DNA of 64,000 nucleotides from Phymatolithon calcareum. Its lineage: Eukaryota > Rhodophyta > Florideophyceae > Hapalidiales. Below are positions 61,644 through 64,000 of the stretch, in pieces. The stretch is taken from the NCBI GenBank assembly GCA_977006965.1, contig OZ345365.1, positions 2,542,001-2,606,000 of the forward strand. Direction: 5' to 3'. Position numbers and translations under genes: made by a program. The notes beneath the pieces are model-generated. The model saw only the letters and a list, made by a program, of their open reading frames with translations. It had not been told where the DNA came from and did not search any database. The stretch's first letter is position 1. Each line of letters begins with the position of its first letter.

Positions 61644-63864
61644 CATACCTTGTAAAAAATAATTCATTTTTAAATGTATTCGAATATGTATTTATAATTA
61701 TTTATTCAATTGTAATCTGCTGGATAAATAATTCATTCATAGCCTCGATAGAATAAAATAATTTATTTTTGCAGGAGGGAGAATACTTTTAGAATTACTC
61801 TCCGTGTCTGATTCTGAAGGTGCTCGTACTTGTATTTTCTATTACTACTAATGTTGCTCCCAAATAGAACATGTTTTCTTGCCTGCGTAACGTTGCAACA
61901 TTACACTCACTTGATTGATATCAATAGTACGTGTCTCGCTTGTAGACTACAACGTACTATGATTTGAACGTTGATGAGAAATTTAGAACTATCTTTCCGA
62001 CAATTAGCTGTTATCAGGATTGCTGCAATGTCTAAACACTAGTACTTAAATTGCGACCCGGGCAAGTCAAATCACTCACATCCGAGCCAGCTTCCATCAC
62101 TTCATCAACTTCTGTCAATTGCACATCATTTTGAGCGTCCTTCAATGTTATTTGGACTACTGGAATCATGCCACATAAGTCAACTCTTCGGAAACGAGTC
62201 AGGGAAACCTTTTTTAGCCAAGACAACGACGACGACGATTGCGTTTGGAGATGCCTCTGTGGCACTACCAGGAAGCAGAAGGGCAGTGTATATGCCAATC
62301 TGTTATCGCACGTGCGAGCCAAGCATCCAGAGGAATTGAAAGATCTTCAGGAAACCGACTCTTCGCTCGTGTCATCGACATGCACACCATCCATTAATTC
62401 AAGTGACAAGGCGGCGTACTTCTACAAACCTAAAGTGGTCACGGCTCATGGTTGGGTGCATTTTGTTGTGTCGACTCTGCTGCCGTTTTCAGTTGTCGAT
62501 CAAGAAACGTTTCGAAAGCACATTAAATACCCCAACCTTTCTACGAAGTCCGTTGTCAAGTACATGGGCCACCTCACCAAGCGAGTGGAACAAAAAATAA
62601 GCCGAGACCTGCCCGAAAAATTCGCACTTGCCTTCGATGGATGGAGTGAGGGAGACACGCAGTATGTTGCCATCTTCGCAGTTGCACCAGCAGACAACAA
62701 ATTTGGTTACCCTTCGTATTTACTGGGGTTCTCACCTTTCGAAGATGAATTCAATCGGGATGCGGACCATCACAAAGCGTACTCTGAGTTCGTACTTCAG
62801 CTGTATGGAAAGTAATACGACAATGTGGTCGCCCTTCTTGGTGACAATTCCAGTACCAATCAATCATTCCCTAACAAAGTCAGCACTCCACTAGTTGGGT
62901 GTGCATCGCATCGTTTCAATCTGGCAGTGCAAGATATGATTTCTGACAAGAGAAGTTTGGTTGAGAAGGTAAATGGCTTGATGAAAAAACTTCGAGCACC
63001 AATCGCAGCTGCGCGGTTGCGTGAGCACACGCATTTACGAGGTAAGTGCAAAAACCCAACCAGGTGGAGTTCGACGAGTGAGATGCTCATCAGGTACCAG
63101 AAAATCAAGGATTTCATAAGGCAAATGGATTCACGCACATTTGATCACCTGATCCCAACGTATTGCGAAGAGAAGGAGATCGACTCTCTCTGTGCCCAAT
63201 TAACTGACCTCAACAGTGTTACGAAAGCCTTGCAACGTGACTTAATCACCATCGCTGAGGTTTGTGTTCTTTTCGACGCGGTCATTGTTAAGTTTCCCAG
63301 CGCAAAATCAAGGTTATCTTCTAATGCTAGCATTGTGCGAGATCCCCACTTTGAGACCGGCATCGCAAAAATACAAGACGAAAGAATTGAGTTGATCACA
63401 AGTCAAGAGAAAAAAGCAACAGATTGTCTTAAAGTACTCTCTGTGGATTCTGAACCAGTTCCAACAGTGGACAAGGACTCGATGTCTTCTGCAGACGAGG
63501 CATTGAAGAAACACAGGCTGTCTGTAAATCGTTCCGGATATTTGGACCTTCCTTTCATATTGCCTAATTCCAACATCGTTGAACGGTTCTTCTCCAAAGC
63601 TGGATACACTCTGAATAAGCAGAGGAAGAGTCTGTCTCCAGCGAACCTTGAGATGCAGCTTTTTCTATGTATGAATGCAGACTTGTGGTGAATCCAGGAC
63701 GTAAGTGCGATAATGGAATGAGAATATATTCCAATAATTCATATTTACTTTTGACACTCTCCATGAATAAATTACTTATGCATTTGATTTTCTTGAATAA
63801 ATAATCTGTTCTTACGCGAAAGCGAGCTGTGAATATATTGAAAATGAATTATTTACGAGGTATG
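61644..63864 (+). mobile_element. hAT DNA transposon, near intact
   Basis: GAAGATGA at 61636-61643 and 63865-63872 is an exact 8-bp duplication. The 2221-bp element begins CATACCTTGTAAAAAATAAT and its right end, inverted, reads CATACCTCGTAAATAATTCA; similarity continues about 35 bp. AT-rich GAATAAATAATT-type boxes fill both subterminal regions. It carries one transposase gene. Removing it restores an open LINE-C frame. Confidence 0.95.
62168..63691 (+). CDS. hAT transposase with one in-frame stop
   Basis: 508 codons from ATG at 62168 to TGA at 63689, with a single TAA at 62813. Domains: BED-type zinc finger (residues about 20-56: CVWRCLC, then NLLSHVRAKHPE); FALAFDGWSEGDTQYVAIFA (catalytic Asp, about 157-176); ALLGDNSSTNQSFPNK and VGCASHRFNLAVQD (second Asp and CxxH, about 221-250); NPTRWSSTSEMLIRY (Trp motif); SNIVERFFSKAGYTLNKQRK, SLSPANLEMQLFLCMNADLW (C-terminal dimerisation region with final catalytic Glu). 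Everything but the stop, which falls between YGK and YDN, looks functional. It cuts and pastes the element in the nucleus. A decayed relative is at 59263-59811. Confidence 0.85.
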
Positions 63865-64000
63865 GAAGATGAGGACAAGAAGAACGTTAGAGAACAAGAT
63901 GACTGGCCGTCCATTGCACAAAACGCTGTTCACTGTTCACGTGTCCCAGACACGCCGAGATGAAGGAGGATGGCGACAAAAATCATCCTATTTCCGTTGC
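63865..64000 (+). pseudogene. LINE-C ORF2 continuation
   Basis: After the second GAAGATGA the frame of 61331-61643 goes on (TRRTLENKMTGRPLHKTLFT and further) to the window edge without a stop. The RT domain would follow outside the window. Confidence 0.7.

Noticed and set aside
2774-62815. Many in-frame TAA/TAG codons in otherwise open element genes (2774, 2882, 5092, 5130, 18080, 18395, 58157, 58493, 61244, 62813), suggesting a nuclear code with reassigned UAR
   Set aside because: Where a relative can be aligned, TAG stands for Trp, Tyr, Glu or Gln and TAA for Glu, not one amino acid. TGA also interrupts frames (4911, 22680, 52530 region), and intact genes end in TAA. Ordinary decay explains it; a larger codon survey could revisit the UAR excess.

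Overview
This is eukaryotic nuclear DNA from a repeat-rich genome. Coding density is low, spliceosomal-type junctions can be suggested, and almost everything recognisable is a mobile element or a decayed repeat gene. The mix (several RNase H-type non-LTR retrotransposons, Ty1/copia, hAT, PIF/Harbinger, piggyBac-like remains, Sel1-repeat arrays) would fit an alga or protist. A red macroalga is my best guess, but no gene in the window proves it.

The backbone is a set of diverged segmental duplications. A module made of [3-prime-hairpin repeat]-[5-prime flank of a membrane-glycoprotein gene]-[glycoprotein gene]-[Sel1-repeat pseudogene]-[its 3-prime flank]-[minus-strand hypothetical gene]-[small gene with MT-EFFGSAVL start]-[LINE fragment] is present in pieces at about 1.66-7.76 kb, 14.5-16.2 kb, 22.3-24.2 kb, 38.5-48.0 kb and 48.6-56.9 kb. 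The only long undamaged gene is the 577-residue three-hydrophobic-segment glycoprotein at 46315-48048; its paralogue at 22.5-24.2 kb is dead.

Because the modules are paralogous, one copy often shows the empty site of an insertion in another. This defined several elements to the base: LINE-B (2400-5357, 15-bp duplication) carrying a nested LINE-A (4289-5196, 13-bp duplication); two elements with 11-bp duplications and GC-rich minisatellites (38646-39633 and 42707-45120), the second split by a 1.5-kb TA-flanked pogo-like element (43315-44816); a hAT-like non-autonomous element (48799-49759); a solo LTR (15821-16141) and a second LTR-like insertion (51203-51638); further LINEs (41781-42298, 51957-53246, 53550-54722); a 4.7-kb PIF/Harbinger element (27793-32505) inside a copia reverse transcriptase; and a 2.2-kb hAT (61644-63864, exact 8-bp duplication) inside a LINE ORF2.

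The most interesting points are the LINE-A family, in which a Tudor/agenet-like module appears to be inserted between the first two strands of the RNase H domain; a 1.1-kb nearly identical inverted repeat (33246-34347 / 36385-37486); a 3-prime-terminal hairpin shared by a LINE and several short dispersed repeats; and a short dispersed insert ending in a pyrimidine tract plus AG.

Between these lie an HMG-box gene (about 19.05-19.8 kb) that may splice into a downstream frame, a piggyBac-like remnant, transposon-related frames at 9.06-10.6 kb, and stretches with nothing recognisable.
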